Shown: positions 55,417-64,000 of the stretch, piece after piece | How the letters are laid out: every line of letters starts with the position of its first letter | How positions within the stretch are numbered: the stretch's first letter is position 1 | Assembly (NCBI RefSeq): GCF_008079445.1 | Contig: NZ_VRYH01000003.1 | Location: 1-64,000 of the forward strand | From: Aidingimonas lacisalsi | Lineage (GTDB): Bacteria; Pseudomonadota; Gammaproteobacteria; Pseudomonadales; Halomonadaceae | Length of the DNA stretch: 64,000 bases | Direction of reading: 5' to 3' | Notes under the pieces: model-generated | What the model was told of the DNA's origin: nothing | The model's input: only the letters and a program-made list of their open reading frames with translations | Databases searched by the model: none | Position numbers and translations under genes: made by a program

Positions 55417-56799
55417 TCAAAAAGGCAGCTCGATTCCAGGAGCGACTTGTGTGAGGGCATCTCCAAAACGAGCCTGAATGCGTTCCAGAGCCGCTTCGTT
55501 CTTGCCTTCGAATCGCAACACCAGAACAGGGGTGGTGTTCGACGCCCGGCACAGCCCCCAACCATCGGGATAGTCTACGCGGATGCCATCCAGCGTCGTC
55601 TTGACGCCATCACTGCCGAAATCACCCTCCCGGGCTAAGCGCTCGACCAATCCGAACTTGCTATCATCAGTCACCTCGATATTGATCTCCGGGGTTCCCA
55701 TATCTTGCGGATAACGCGCAAAGAAGGTATCGGCGTCGCACGTTTGCTTGGCGAGAATCTCGAGCAGGCGGGCAGCAGCATACAGGCCATCGTCGAACCC
55801 GTACCAGCGCTCCTTGATGAAGATATGGCCGCTCATTTCGCCTGCGAGCTGGGCGTTGGTCTCCTTCATGCGTGCCTTGATCAACGAGTGTCCGGTACGC
55901 CACATTTCCGGCGTGCCTCCAGCATTCTCTATGACCTGAGCCAGGTTGCCGGTGCACTTGACGTCGAATATGACGCGCGCACCGGGGTTGCGTGACAGCA
56001 TGTCCTCGGCATAGGTCATCATCAAACGGTCCGGATAAATCAACTCGCCCGCAGGCGTGACCACGCCGAGGCGATCGCCATCGCCGTCGAATGCCAGGCC
56101 GATATCGGCTCCGCTGTTCGCGACGGTACGGATCAGATCCTTGAGGTTGTCGGGTTTGCCGGGGTCCGGGTGGTGATTGGGAAAGGTGCCATCGATGTCG
56201 GCGAACAAGGGGATCGTCTCGGCGCCGAGGCGCTCGATCAGTCTCGGACCCAACTCACCGGCTACGCCATTGCCGCAGTCGACGACAGCCTTGATGGGAC
56301 GCTCCAGGCGGACGTCGGCCAGGATTCGATCGAGATAGGCATCACGCATATCCACTTCCCGAACATGCCCTTGCCCTTGGACGAGATTGCCCTCCTCGAG
56401 CCTTTGGTGGAGTGCGGTAATTGCCTCTCCGGATAGCGTTTCCCCCTTCAGGACGATCTTGAAACCGTTGTAGTCCGATGGGTTATGGCTACCAGTCACC
56501 ATGACGCCGGAAGTGCTCGCTTCCAGTACATGAGTGGCATAATAGAGTACCGGCGTAGGAACCATGCCGATATCGATGACGTCACGGCCTGCTGTCGTCA
56601 GGCCACGTATCATGGCCGCCTGCAGCCGTGGCCCTGATAGACGGCCATCGCGGGCGACGATGACGGTGGATTCACCGCGTTCAGCGGCTTCACTGCCGAT
56701 GGCGTGGCCGATGCGTTCGACGCCGTCCTCGGTGAGGGTGTCGTCGACGATGCCGCGAATGTCGTATGCACGAAAAATGGAAGCGGGAACCGAAGTCAT
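55417..56799 (-). CDS. algC: Phosphomannomutase/phosphoglucomutase AlgC
   Basis: A 460-residue alpha-D-phosphohexomutase with the four domain signatures: TGSHNPSDYNG (active-site Ser), DGDGDR (metal loop), GEMSGHIF (sugar loop) and RASNTTPV (phosphate loop). It interconverts mannose or glucose 6- and 1-phosphates for LPS and exopolysaccharide. Begins 52 bases after dut. Confidence 0.96.
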   Translation of the reverse strand: MTSVPASIFRAYDIRGIVDDTLTEDGVERIGHAIGSEAAERGESTVIVARDGRLSGPRLQAAMIRGLTTAGRDVIDIGMVPTPVLYYATHVLEASTSGVMVTGSHNPSDYNGFKIVLKGETLSGEAITALHQRLEEGNLVQGQGHVREVDMRDAYLDRILADVRLERPIKAVVDCGNGVAGELGPRLIERLGAETIPLFADIDGTFPNHHPDPGKPDNLKDLIRTVANSGADIGLAFDGDGDRLGVVTPAGELIYPDRLMMTYAEDMLSRNPGARVIFDVKCTGNLAQVIENAGGTPEMWRTGHSLIKARMKETNAQLAGEMSGHIFIKERWYGFDDGLYAAARLLEILAKQTCDADTFFARYPQDMGTPEINIEVTDDSKFGLVERLAREGDFGSDGVKTTLDGIRVDYPDGWGLCRASNTTPVLVLRFEGKNEAALERIQARFGDALTQVAPGIELPF

Positions 56800-56851
56800 G
56801 AGGTTCGTCCTTTACTGTGTTGCTGGGCGCAATGATGGGCCGTCCCCGCGG

Positions 56852-57322
56852 TCAGCAGCGGCCGGAACTGCCGAAGCCATCATCGCCTCGGAGGCTGCTG
56901 TCGAAGGAGTCCACGACCGTGAGTTCGGCTTGTACCACAGGAACAAGCACATACTGTGCCAGGCGTTCGAAGGGTTCGAGAACCACGGTGCTCTGACCAC
57001 GGTTCCATACCGATATCATCAACTCCCCTTGGTAGTCGGAATCGATCAGCCCGACCAGATTACCGAGAACGATGCCCTGTTTGTGCCCCAGTCCGGAGCG
57101 CGGCAGGATCATACCGGCGAGGCCCGGGTCACCGATGTGGACGGCAAGACCGGTACGCACCAGTTCGCAATCGCCGGGAGCCAGCGTCAGCGGGGCATCG
57201 AGAAGGGCGCGCAAGTCCATGCCGGCACTGCCTTCCGTGGCATAGTGGGGAAGCGGGTAGTTGCGAACACGCTCGTCGAGAATCTTGACGGCCAGGTCAG
57301 GGCGTCGGGGGGTATGGGTCAT
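56852..57322 (-). CDS. dut: dUTP pyrophosphatase
   Basis: A 156-residue trimeric dUTPase (E. coli 151-152). Motif 1 SAGMDLRA, motif 2 [10 protein letters not shown], motif 3 [11 protein letters not shown], motif 4 RLAQYVLVP and the C-terminal [10 protein letters not shown] that closes over the site. Prevents uracil entering DNA and feeds dTMP synthesis. ATG overlaps the coaBC stop (ATGA). Confidence 0.98.
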   Translation of the reverse strand: MTHTPRRPDLAVKILDERVRNYPLPHYATEGSAGMDLRALLDAPLTLAPGDCELVRTGLAVHIGDPGLAGMILPRSGLGHKQGIVLGNLVGLIDSDYQGELMISVWNRGQSTVVLEPFERLAQYVLVPVVQAELTVVDSFDSSLRGDDGFGSSGRC

Positions 57323-58584
57323 TGGTTGTCCTGTGGGCGATTGGCATGGGCGAGGCGCTCGACGATGGTATCGAGAATTGCCTCGGCTAGCGCAGGCTTG
57401 TCCTGAGCGGGTAACTCTCGGCGTCCGGTCGTTGATTCCGCAGGTTCGTTATCGGTACGCCATAGAACCAAAGCGGCATTATGGTCGGAACCAAACCCCA
57501 ACCCGGTCTGAGACACGTCGTTGGCAACGATCATGTCGAGCCCTTTGCGTTCGAGCTTGTCTCTGGCATAGCTCTCCAGGTCGCGGGTTTCAGCGGCAAA
57601 ACCAACCAGAAAGGGGGGGGCGGCCAAGGCACCGATCTCAGCAATGATGTCCGGGTTTCTGACCAGTGACAGCATCATGCCATCCTGATCGGGCTGTTTC
57701 TTGAGTTTATGCGCGGCAACCGACTCGGCGCGATAATCGGCGACGGCGGCGCAGCCGATGAAGATATCGCTATCGACTGCCAGTCGGTGGGCTGCGGTGG
57801 CCATGTCGCAGGCTGTCGTTACGTCGTGGCGCGTGACTCCCGGCGGGGTGGCGAGCGCAACGGGCCCGCTGATCAGCCTGACCTCGGCGCCGCGGCGAGC
57901 CGCAGCTTCGGCCAGAGCAAAGCCCATCTTGCCGGAGCTGTGATTGGAGAGATAGCGAACCGGGTCAAGGGGCTCTTGAGTAGGACCGGCAGTGATGGTG
58001 ATGATATGGCCGGTCAATGGCTGAACGTTGTCCAGACGTGTTGCTGTTGCACCGATCTCGGCGAGGATGGCCTCTGGCTCGAGCATGCGTCCAGGGCCGG
58101 TATCGCCACACGCTTGGTCACCCGCTGCGGGGCCCAGCAAGCGCCAGCCATCTTCGATCAGTTGCCGGGCATTGCGTTGGGTCGCAGGATGGCGCCACAT
58201 GGCCTGGTTCATCGCTGGTGCCAGCAGACAGTCAGCATGCGTTGCCAAGCATAGTGTCGTCAGTAAGTCATCGGCTATGCCGTTGGCCAGCTTCGCCATC
58301 AAATCGGCAGTGGCTGGTGCGATCAGAATCAGGTCAGCCCAGCGCGCCAACTCGATATGCCCCATCCCGGCCTCGGCGTCAGGATCGAGCAGCGAGGTCC
58401 TGACTGCCTCGCCGGTCAATGCCTGAAGTGTCATCGGCGTAATGAAGGCCTGACCGCCTGCCGTCATGACGACACGCACGTCAGCCCCCGACTGCTTCAA
58501 CAGCCTTGCCAAATGGGCACTTTTATAGGCGGCGATACCGCCACCGATGCCAAGCAGTATGCGCTTGCCAACCAGCGATGCCAT
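57319..58584 (-). CDS. coaBC: CoaBC: phosphopantothenoylcysteine decarboxylase/synthetase
   Basis: A 421-residue bifunctional flavoprotein of CoA synthesis. CoaC domain (1 to about 190; [31 protein letters not shown]) decarboxylates; CoaB domain (about 195-421; [20 protein letters not shown], then KLKKQ) joins cysteine to 4'-phosphopantothenate. The ATG at 58584 follows GGGGA by 7 bases. First gene of the minus-strand operon, divergent from radC. A C8 run (on its strand) lies near 57613-57620. Confidence 0.96.
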   Translation of the reverse strand: MASLVGKRILLGIGGGIAAYKSAHLARLLKQSGADVRVVMTAGGQAFITPMTLQALTGEAVRTSLLDPDAEAGMGHIELARWADLILIAPATADLMAKLANGIADDLLTTLCLATHADCLLAPAMNQAMWRHPATQRNARQLIEDGWRLLGPAAGDQACGDTGPGRMLEPEAILAEIGATATRLDNVQPLTGHIITITAGPTQEPLDPVRYLSNHSSGKMGFALAEAAARRGAEVRLISGPVALATPPGVTRHDVTTACDMATAAHRLAVDSDIFIGCAAVADYRAESVAAHKLKKQPDQDGMMLSLVRNPDIIAEIGALAAPPFLVGFAAETRDLESYARDKLERKGLDMIVANDVSQTGLGFGSDHNAALVLWRTDNEPAESTTGRRELPAQDKPALAEAILDTIVERLAHANRPQDNQ

Positions 58585-58736
58585 GGATGTTTCCCCTTCG
58601 ATGCCTGAGGCTACTTTATCATCCGCTCCAATATTTGCGTAGCGTGGGGCTGTCGCGAAGCGGGATTGCGGATACACTTCGACGGTATGCCATAGATGGC
58701 ACTGAAAACGATCAAGCTAGACGCAAGGAGGCGTCG

Positions 58737-59411
58737 ATGTCTATTCGTCACTGGCCGGAGGGAGAGCGGCCGAGAGAAAAGTTGCTGACCCTTGGTTCTG
58801 CCGGACTATCCGATGCCGAACTGTTGGCCATTTTCCTGCGGGTGGGAGTGAAAGGCCGTTCCGCGGTGGATCTGGCGCGAGACCTGCTGAGCAGCTTTGG
58901 GGGCTTGCGTCAGCTGCTGGAAGCCGACTGCGCCCGTTTCTGTGCCGAACATGGACTGGGGGAAGCCAAGTACGTTCAGCTTCAAGCGGTTCTGGAACTG
59001 TCGCGCCGGCATCTGGCCAGCCAGCTCCAGCGTGGTGGAGCACTGACCTCTCCCTCGCTGGTACGTGCCTATCTTGCTGCCCAGCTACGCCATCTCGGCC
59101 ATGAAGAGTTTGCAGCGCTGTTTCTTGACACCCAGCACCGAGTGATCCGGTTTGAGTCGCTCTTTCGGGGGACGCTGGACAGTGCCTCGGTCTATCCCCG
59201 GGAAGTGGTGCGCCGGGCGCTGGATCTCGGTGCAGGGGCGATCATCTTCGCGCATAACCATCCTTCTGGCGTGGCTGAACCAAGCGATGCCGATCGGCGT
59301 ATCACGACTCGGTTGAAAGACGCTCTGGGGTTGTTCGACATTCGCGTCCTGGATCATTTCGTCATCGGTGATGGGGAGGTAGTGTCCTTTGCCGAACGGG
59401 GCTGGTTATGA
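58737..59411 (+). CDS. radC: RadC (JAB-domain DNA repair-associated protein)
   Basis: A 224-residue RadC: an N-terminal helix-hairpin-helix-like part (about 1-90) and a C-terminal JAB/MPN domain with the metal motif [14 protein letters not shown] and the catalytic Glu region preceding it. Its role is unclear; the original link to repair was later questioned. AAGGAGG at 58725-58731 fixes the start. Confidence 0.95.
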   Translation: MSIRHWPEGERPREKLLTLGSAGLSDAELLAIFLRVGVKGRSAVDLARDLLSSFGGLRQLLEADCARFCAEHGLGEAKYVQLQAVLELSRRHLASQLQRGGALTSPSLVRAYLAAQLRHLGHEEFAALFLDTQHRVIRFESLFRGTLDSASVYPREVVRRALDLGAGAIIFAHNHPSGVAEPSDADRRITTRLKDALGLFDIRVLDHFVIGDGEVVSFAERGWL

Positions 59412-59442
59412 TACGGATACAGAGACTAAACGTGGGCAAGTC

Positions 59443-59471
59443 TTGTCGGGGGAGGGAAATTCTGCTATAAA
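59443..59471 (+). promoter_or_regulatory. Sigma-70 promoter of rpmB-rpmG
   Basis: TTGTCG (59443-59448), 17 bases, TATAAA (59466-59471), placed in the radC-rpmB gap 116 bases before rpmB. Confidence 0.6.
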
Positions 59472-59586
59472 GTGCAGCCTTTGAATTCTCTTGGGTTCGA
59501 TGACGGGGCATAAAGGCAACGAGCTGCCGTTCGCCCTACCCGTTGCCCGACAGGTTTTTGACAACTCGCCAGCGGTTGGAGGCCCC

Positions 59587-59823
59587 ATGTCCAAAGTATG
59601 TCAAGTTACCGGCAAGCGCCCGGTAACGGGTAACAATGTATCTCACTCCCAGCGCAAGACTCGCCGTCGCTTCTTGCCGAATCTGCATACCCATCGTTTC
59701 TGGGTGGAATCTGAGAAACGCTTCGTCAAGTTGCGTGTCTCTTCCAAGGGGATGCGTATCATCGACAAGAAAGGGATCGATGACGTTCTGAGCGATATCC
59801 GCAAGCGCGGTGAAACCGTTTGA
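59587..59823 (+). CDS. rpmB: 50S ribosomal protein L28
   Basis: A 78-residue L28, [17 protein letters not shown] at the start and [17 protein letters not shown] at the end. GGAGG at 59578-59582 gives the start; an open frame upstream is untranslated leader. Followed by rpmG after 81 bases. Confidence 0.98.
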   Translation: MSKVCQVTGKRPVTGNNVSHSQRKTRRRFLPNLHTHRFWVESEKRFVKLRVSSKGMRIIDKKGIDDVLSDIRKRGETV

Positions 59824-59904
59824 ACATAGCGTTGCATCGGTGACTTGCCTCGAGCAGGGCGACAATCGCCCGGAGGCGAAAACAGGCTTTTGGAGAGTTG
59901 AGTC

Positions 59905-60060
59905 ATGCGTGACAAGATCAGGATGGTATCCAGTGCCGGAACTGGCCACTTCTATACCACCGACAAGAACAAGCGTAACACTCCGGACAAACTCGAGATG
60001 AAGAAGTTTGATCCCGTGATTCGCAAGCACGTGATGTACAAGGAAGCCAAGATCAAGTAA
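59905..60060 (+). CDS. rpmG: 50S ribosomal protein L33
   Basis: A 51-residue L33 read directly from the sequence: ATG at 59905 ([19 protein letters not shown]...), TAA at 60058-60060, ending KEAKIK. It has no cysteine at all, so it is the zinc-independent type. GGAG lies about 9 bases before the start. Second gene of rpmBG. Confidence 0.97.
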   Translation: MRDKIRMVSSAGTGHFYTTDKNKRNTPDKLEMKKFDPVIRKHVMYKEAKIK

Positions 60061-60108
60061 CCCTTGGTGACTTGATCGCTTCCACCGCAGGCGTCAGTCT
60101 GCCGTCAG

Positions 60109-60134
60109 AGGAACCCGGCTTATGCCGGGTTCCT
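60109..60134 (+). terminator. Hairpin terminator after rpmG
   Basis: AGGAACCCGGC-TTAT-GCCGGGTTCCT, an 11-bp perfect stem, 48 bases after rpmG. No T-run; likely still the end of most rpmBG transcripts, with partial readthrough to mutM. Confidence 0.6.
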
Positions 60135-60164
60135 GTGTCTCTGGTCGATCAGAGCGGTAATGCC

Positions 60165-60995
60165 ATGCCTGAATTGCCCGAGGTCGAAACGACACGGCGC
60201 GGTATCGCGCCTCATCTTGAAGGACGCGAAATCGCCGAGGTCGTCGTGCGCGAGCGTCGAATGCGTACGCCCGTCCCGGAAGGACTGGAAAATGCATTGG
60301 TGGGGGCGTGTATCGGTCCTGTCGGGCGGCGAGCCAAATATTTACTGATTCCCCTCACATTTCAGGATGGTGGGACACGCTCCCTGCTCTGGCACCTGGG
60401 GATGTCTGGCAGTCTACGCATCGTCCGTGTCGGGGATAGTCCGCGCAAACACGATCATGTCGATATCGTGGTCGAGGGCGGTTACATGCTGCGCTACCAT
60501 GATCCACGGCGGTTCGGGTTCATCGACTGGGTGGAAGAATCAGAAGCGCGTGACGTACGCTTGGCCAAGTTGGGTCCGGAACCGCTATCGTCGGTATTCG
60601 ATGGTGAGTATCTGTACCGGGCGTCGCGTGGACGTCGCTTGGCGGTCAAGTCTTTCCTGATGGACAATACCGTCGTGGTCGGGGTCGGCAATATTTACGC
60701 AGCCGAGGCCTTGTTTCTGGCCGGCATTGATCCGCGTCGGATGGCCGGTCGTGTCGGTCGGGATCGTTATGATCGACTGGCGGCAGCCGTGCAAGAGGTG
60801 TTGTCGGCAGCGATCGCCCAGGGCGGCACTACCTTGCGGGATTTTGTCAGTGGTGCCGGAGAGCCGGGGTACTTCGCCCAGCGTTTGAATGTCTATGGGC
60901 GTAATGGCCAGCCATGTCGGCGTTGTGGTGCTGAATTGCGCCTTGCGACCGTCGGACAGCGTGCCAGTGTGTTTTGCGCTCATTGTCAAAAATGA
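60165..60995 (+). CDS. mutM: Formamidopyrimidine-DNA glycosylase (MutM/Fpg)
   Basis: A 276-residue Fpg. N-terminal [12 protein letters not shown] with catalytic Pro1 after Met removal and Glu2; DNA-binding helix-two-turn-helix; C-terminal zinc finger CRRC...CAHC (near 248-274). It removes 8-oxoguanine and formamidopyrimidines. ATG at 60165 is set by the required PELPE start; no clear Shine-Dalgarno. Confidence 0.98.
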   Translation: MPELPEVETTRRGIAPHLEGREIAEVVVRERRMRTPVPEGLENALVGACIGPVGRRAKYLLIPLTFQDGGTRSLLWHLGMSGSLRIVRVGDSPRKHDHVDIVVEGGYMLRYHDPRRFGFIDWVEESEARDVRLAKLGPEPLSSVFDGEYLYRASRGRRLAVKSFLMDNTVVVGVGNIYAAEALFLAGIDPRRMAGRVGRDRYDRLAAAVQEVLSAAIAQGGTTLRDFVSGAGEPGYFAQRLNVYGRNGQPCRRCGAELRLATVGQRASVFCAHCQK

Positions 60996-61053
60996 GGCTA
61001 TCGGGTGAACTGATGTGCCCGGATCTTTTCATGTTGTTATGCCGGAGAGTGTC

Positions 61054-62244
61054 GTGACTCAACGCCTGCGTCTGAAGAAGAATGCCGATCGTCGTCTCAA
61101 ATCGGGACATCTGTGGTTATACTCGAACGAGGTGGATATCCAGGTCACGCCGCTCAAGGACTTCGAACCCGGTGCTCAGGCGGTGGTCGAAGCGGCCAAT
61201 GGCAAGGCCATGGGGGTGGCTTACGTCAATCCTCATTCGCTGATATGCGCGCGTGTCGTCTCACGCGATCCTAACGTCCGGCTCGATCGTTCCCTATTGG
61301 TCCATCGTTTCAATCAAGCACTGGGGTTGAGGCAGCGACTTTTCTCTAGACCGTTCTATCGGCTCGTCCATGGCGAGGGCGACCTGCTACCCGGACTGAT
61401 CGTCGATCGTTTCGACGACGTCCTGGTGGTTCAGTTGAATACGCTGGGTATGGAGCGACTTGGTGACGAGATCATTGCCGCACTGGATAAGGTGCTCTCG
61501 CCGCGAACCATCGTATTCAAGAATGACTCCTCCGGGCGGCGCCAGGAACAGCTCGGTCGACAAGTATCGGTCGTCAAGGGTGAACTGCCCGATCGTATCC
61601 TGCTCGAGGAAAATGGAGTGCGTTTCGTGGCTCCCGTACTGGAGGGGCAGAAGACAGGTTGGTTCTACGACCACCGTGCCAACCGCGCCTGGCTCAATGG
61701 CCTGGTCGCCGGGAAACGGGTATTGGATGTCTTCAGCTATACCGGCGGATGGGGCATCCAGGCCTTGGCTCATGGAGCGAGCGAAGCGGTCTGCATTGAC
61801 AGCTCGACCGAGGCGCTCGAACTGGTAGCGGAAAATGCGGCGTTGAATGGGCAGCATGAGCGGGTCACTATCGCCGAGGGAGATGCCTTCGAAGCCCTGG
61901 CGGCTCTCAAGGCGGAAGGAGAACAGTTCGATGTGATCGTCCTCGATCCTCCTGCGTTTATCCGCAAGCGCAAGGACATTCCCAATGGTGAGCGTGCCTA
62001 TTCTCGTCTCAACCGCGAGGCAATGCGCCTGTTGGGACGTGATGGTCTGTTGGTGTCGGCCTCGTGTTCCATGCATCTGGCGCCGGAGCGGCTGGTGGAG
62101 TGCGTACGTGGTGCGGTACGGCATCAGGATCGCCATGGTCAACTGATTTATCAGGGTCATCAGGGGCCGGACCACCCCGTGCATCCGGCGATTCCCGAGA
62201 CAGCCTACCTGAAGGCGTTGGGTGTCCGTGTATTCAGGGATTGA
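61054..62244 (+). CDS. rlmI: 23S rRNA m5C1962 methyltransferase RlmI
   Basis: A class I methyltransferase, 396 residues, exactly the E. coli RlmI length. PUA domain (about 1-70, GHLWLYSNEVD), the EEHVD-like linker, then the Rossmann domain with LDVFSYTGGWGIQALAHGA and catalytic-Cys region VSASCSMHL. The GTG at 61054 is chosen since GGAGAG lies 6 bases upstream; an in-frame ATG at 61039 has none. Confidence 0.92.
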   Translation: MTQRLRLKKNADRRLKSGHLWLYSNEVDIQVTPLKDFEPGAQAVVEAANGKAMGVAYVNPHSLICARVVSRDPNVRLDRSLLVHRFNQALGLRQRLFSRPFYRLVHGEGDLLPGLIVDRFDDVLVVQLNTLGMERLGDEIIAALDKVLSPRTIVFKNDSSGRRQEQLGRQVSVVKGELPDRILLEENGVRFVAPVLEGQKTGWFYDHRANRAWLNGLVAGKRVLDVFSYTGGWGIQALAHGASEAVCIDSSTEALELVAENAALNGQHERVTIAEGDAFEALAALKAEGEQFDVIVLDPPAFIRKRKDIPNGERAYSRLNREAMRLLGRDGLLVSASCSMHLAPERLVECVRGAVRHQDRHGQLIYQGHQGPDHPVHPAIPETAYLKALGVRVFRD

Positions 62245-62256
62245 TAGCCTTTCACC

Positions 62257-62577
62257 ATGACAGCTCGCTGCCGAGTTTTCGCTCATTCCAATGCGCTATT
62301 GGTCAGCCATATCTGCAATGTGCTGAATGCAGCAGGGATTCCTGCCGAGCTGCATAACATGACGCTCGGTGGAGGTGCTGGCGAATTGCCGTTGGGCGAC
62401 TGCGAACCAGAAGTCTGGGTGGCGGCCCACAATGCCGAACGCGCCGAGCGGCTGGTACGAGATGCGTTATCAGGGGAAGGTGACTCGCAGTGCGACTGGC
62501 AGTGCAAGCGGTGTGGGGAGTATCTCGAAGGCGTATTCACCACCTGCTGGCGGTGCGGTGCAATGCGCCCTGACTGA
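62257..62577 (+). CDS. DUF2007 protein with C-terminal zinc finger
   Basis: A 106-residue protein. The N-terminal half is a DUF2007-type alpha/beta domain (VSHICNVLNAAGIPAEL, DCEPEVWVAAHNAERAERLV), resembling ferredoxin-like signal transducers. The last 30 residues form a four-Cys zinc finger, CKRCG...CWRCG. Function unknown. It follows rlmI by 12 bases and is probably cotranscribed. Confidence 0.82.
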   Translation: MTARCRVFAHSNALLVSHICNVLNAAGIPAELHNMTLGGGAGELPLGDCEPEVWVAAHNAERAERLVRDALSGEGDSQCDWQCKRCGEYLEGVFTTCWRCGAMRPD

Positions 62578-62773
62578 AACGGCTATCCATCCATATTCGC
62601 GTTCAGCAAAACATCGTGTTTTTGTTCCTGCCTGTGAAATGATTTATTGCCAGATTCGGGGTATTCCGGATATCACTTTGATTTTCTCCATGATTTTATC
62701 GTGTTTGTCTTCCTGTGCTGTAATGAAACGATGAGTCTTGCATCGCCCTCATATCGTGTTGTCAGGAGGAATC

Positions 62774-63889
62774 ATGAAGATCGCCGTTCCCAAGGAAATC
62801 AAGAATCATGAATACCGAGTAGCGCTGACACCTAGCGGTGTGCGAGAGCTGGTAGCACGTGGACACCGGGTCAACGTTCAGACCGGGGCGGGCGAAGGGG
62901 CCGGCTTTCCTGACGACGAATATCGTACGGCAGGAGCCGTTCTGGAGTCGGATGTCGCCAGCCTGTGGGACAGTGCCGAATTGATCGTCAAGGTCAAGGA
63001 GCCCCAAGCCGAGGAGGTCGCGCGACTGCGTGCCGACCAGACGCTGTTCACGTACCTTCACCTGGCGGCCGAAGAAGAACTGACCCGAGGACTGATCGGT
63101 ACCGGGGCCACCTGCATCGCCTACGAGACGATCACTGGGCCCGATGGGGGGTTGCCGCTGTTGTCTCCCATGAGTGCCGTAGCGGGCCGAATGGCGGTTC
63201 AGGCGGGAGCGCATAGCCTGGAAAAGGCTCAGGGAGGAAGTGGCGTCCTGCTGCCTGGGGTGCCGGGTGTCGCACCGGCCAAGGTCACGGTGATCGGAGG
63301 CGGTGTGGTCGGAGAAAATGCAGCCCGTATGGCTCTGGGGCTCGGTGCGGATGTGACCGTGCTGGATAAGTCGATACCCCGACTGGACACACTGGATGAC
63401 CGTTACCAGGGGCGGATTAAAACCGTATTTTCCACCGCCGATACGCTCGATGACGCCGTTCGGGAGTCCGATCTGATCATCGGGGCCGTGCTGGTACCCG
63501 GGGCTGCCGCCCCGAAGTTGATCACCCGGGCTATGCTGGCGGACATGAAACCGGGCAGTGTTCTGGTCGACGTGGCGATCGACCAGGGCGGTTGTTTCGA
63601 GACCAGCAGGCCGACTACGCATGCCGAGCCAACGTATATCATCGATAGCGTCGTGCACTACTGTGTCGCCAACATGCCAGGTGCCGTGGCGCGGACGTCG
63701 ACGCAAGCCCTGACCCACTCCACCATGCCCTTTGTCATGGCGTTGGCGGATAAGGGATGGAAGCAAGCACTGGCCGAGGACCCTCACTTCCTGCCGGGTC
63801 TCAATGTGCATGGCGGCAAGATTACCTACCGTGCCGTGGCAGAGGCGTTCGGATTAGACAGTGTGGATCCGGCGAGTGTCCTGACTTGA
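62774..63889 (+). CDS. ald: Alanine dehydrogenase
   Basis: A 371-residue NAD-dependent L-alanine dehydrogenase: [26 protein letters not shown], the HLAAEEELT block with the catalytic His near residue 96, Rossmann [10 protein letters not shown], and [14 protein letters not shown] at the end. It interconverts alanine with pyruvate and ammonia. AGGAGGA lies 7 bases before the ATG. The 196-base gap upstream is AT-rich for this window and should hold the promoter. Confidence 0.97.
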   Translation: MKIAVPKEIKNHEYRVALTPSGVRELVARGHRVNVQTGAGEGAGFPDDEYRTAGAVLESDVASLWDSAELIVKVKEPQAEEVARLRADQTLFTYLHLAAEEELTRGLIGTGATCIAYETITGPDGGLPLLSPMSAVAGRMAVQAGAHSLEKAQGGSGVLLPGVPGVAPAKVTVIGGGVVGENAARMALGLGADVTVLDKSIPRLDTLDDRYQGRIKTVFSTADTLDDAVRESDLIIGAVLVPGAAAPKLITRAMLADMKPGSVLVDVAIDQGGCFETSRPTTHAEPTYIIDSVVHYCVANMPGAVARTSTQALTHSTMPFVMALADKGWKQALAEDPHFLPGLNVHGGKITYRAVAEAFGLDSVDPASVLT

Positions 63890-63919
63890 CCCTAATCGGT
63901 ACGGAAAGTGCCATCGGGA

Positions 63920-63952
63920 GTGTTGCCCTGTTCGCCTTGAGCGGGGCAGCAC
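63920..63952 (+). terminator. Possible terminator after ald
   Basis: GTGTTGCCC and GGGCAGCAC form a 9-bp stem with one G-U pair and a 15-base loop, 31 bases after ald. No T-run. No gene is visible in 63890-64000. Confidence 0.35.
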
Positions 63953-64000
63953 GGTAAACTGGCGGCATCGCAATCGCAGATCAGGCCAGTTCGATCCCAT

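Overview
The window is an almost gap-free stretch of a bacterial chromosome. I place it in the Gammaproteobacteria, most likely Halomonadaceae (Halomonas, Chromohalobacter or a relative). Reasons seen in the sequence: moderately high GC; minCDE, SlmA, RpoH and FtsEX of gammaproteobacterial type; Pseudomonas-like gene blocks (xerD-dsbC-hom-thrC-recJ; coaBC-dut-algC-argB-slmA; radC-rpmB-rpmG-mutM); a PhaB-type reductase; and many acidic proteins, including an extreme acidic lipoprotein. The genus is inference; no 16S sequence is present.

Layout. 1-860: 3' end of 5S rRNA, the rRNA operon terminator, and an acidic repeat lipoprotein. 896-10541: mixed housekeeping and little-known genes: yaaA, tas, a Sel1 protein, a DEDD exonuclease, a five-gene minus-strand operon (thioesterase, ybaK, an unknown, DUF501, LOG), an HNH protein, a MalY/PatB-type lyase, cnoX and DUF3750. 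10586-16592: an initiator tRNA, phaB, a giant DUF349 protein and minCDE. 16705-24496: sbcB, a pitrilysin-like protease coupled to a degenerate SRAP protein, and a TetR regulator coupled to an LplT-PlsC fusion. 24510-26667: CorB-like and YpjD membrane proteins, divergent from the ffh-rpsP-rimM-trmD-rplS block (26873-30565). 30664-37007: xerD-dsbC-hom-thrC-recJ. 37001-40622: a copper-export operon (MerR regulator, CopA, a 25-residue membrane peptide) with its MerR-type promoter. 40819-45587: FadL-like porin, prfB with a programmed frameshift, lysS. 45682-48803: MFS exporter, bolA, a probable HolD, rimI. 48822-53682: zapB, rsmD, ftsYEX, rpoH with a sigma-E promoter. 53769-58584 (minus strand): coaBC-dut-algC-argB-slmA. 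58737-63889: radC, rpmB, rpmG, mutM, rlmI, a DUF2007 protein and ald.

Functional themes: co-translational membrane targeting (ffh, ftsY); division-site control (minCDE, slmA, zapB, ftsEX); translation (prfB, lysS, ribosomal proteins, trmD, rimM, rsmD, rlmI, rimI); DNA repair (sbcB, recJ, mutM, radC, xerD); threonine biosynthesis; envelope and stress functions (rpoH, dsbC, cnoX, yaaA, copper export).

No insertion sequence, prophage, CRISPR array or defence island is visible. The most unusual items are: a SRAP (YedK/HMCES) homologue in which all four known active-site positions are changed and whose stop codon overlaps the start of a periplasmic protease; a probable, strongly diverged HolD (psi) upstream of rimI; an initiator tRNA with U1/U72 instead of C1/A72; an acidic lipoprotein built of ten 11-residue repeats; and a 25-residue membrane peptide coupled to copA.
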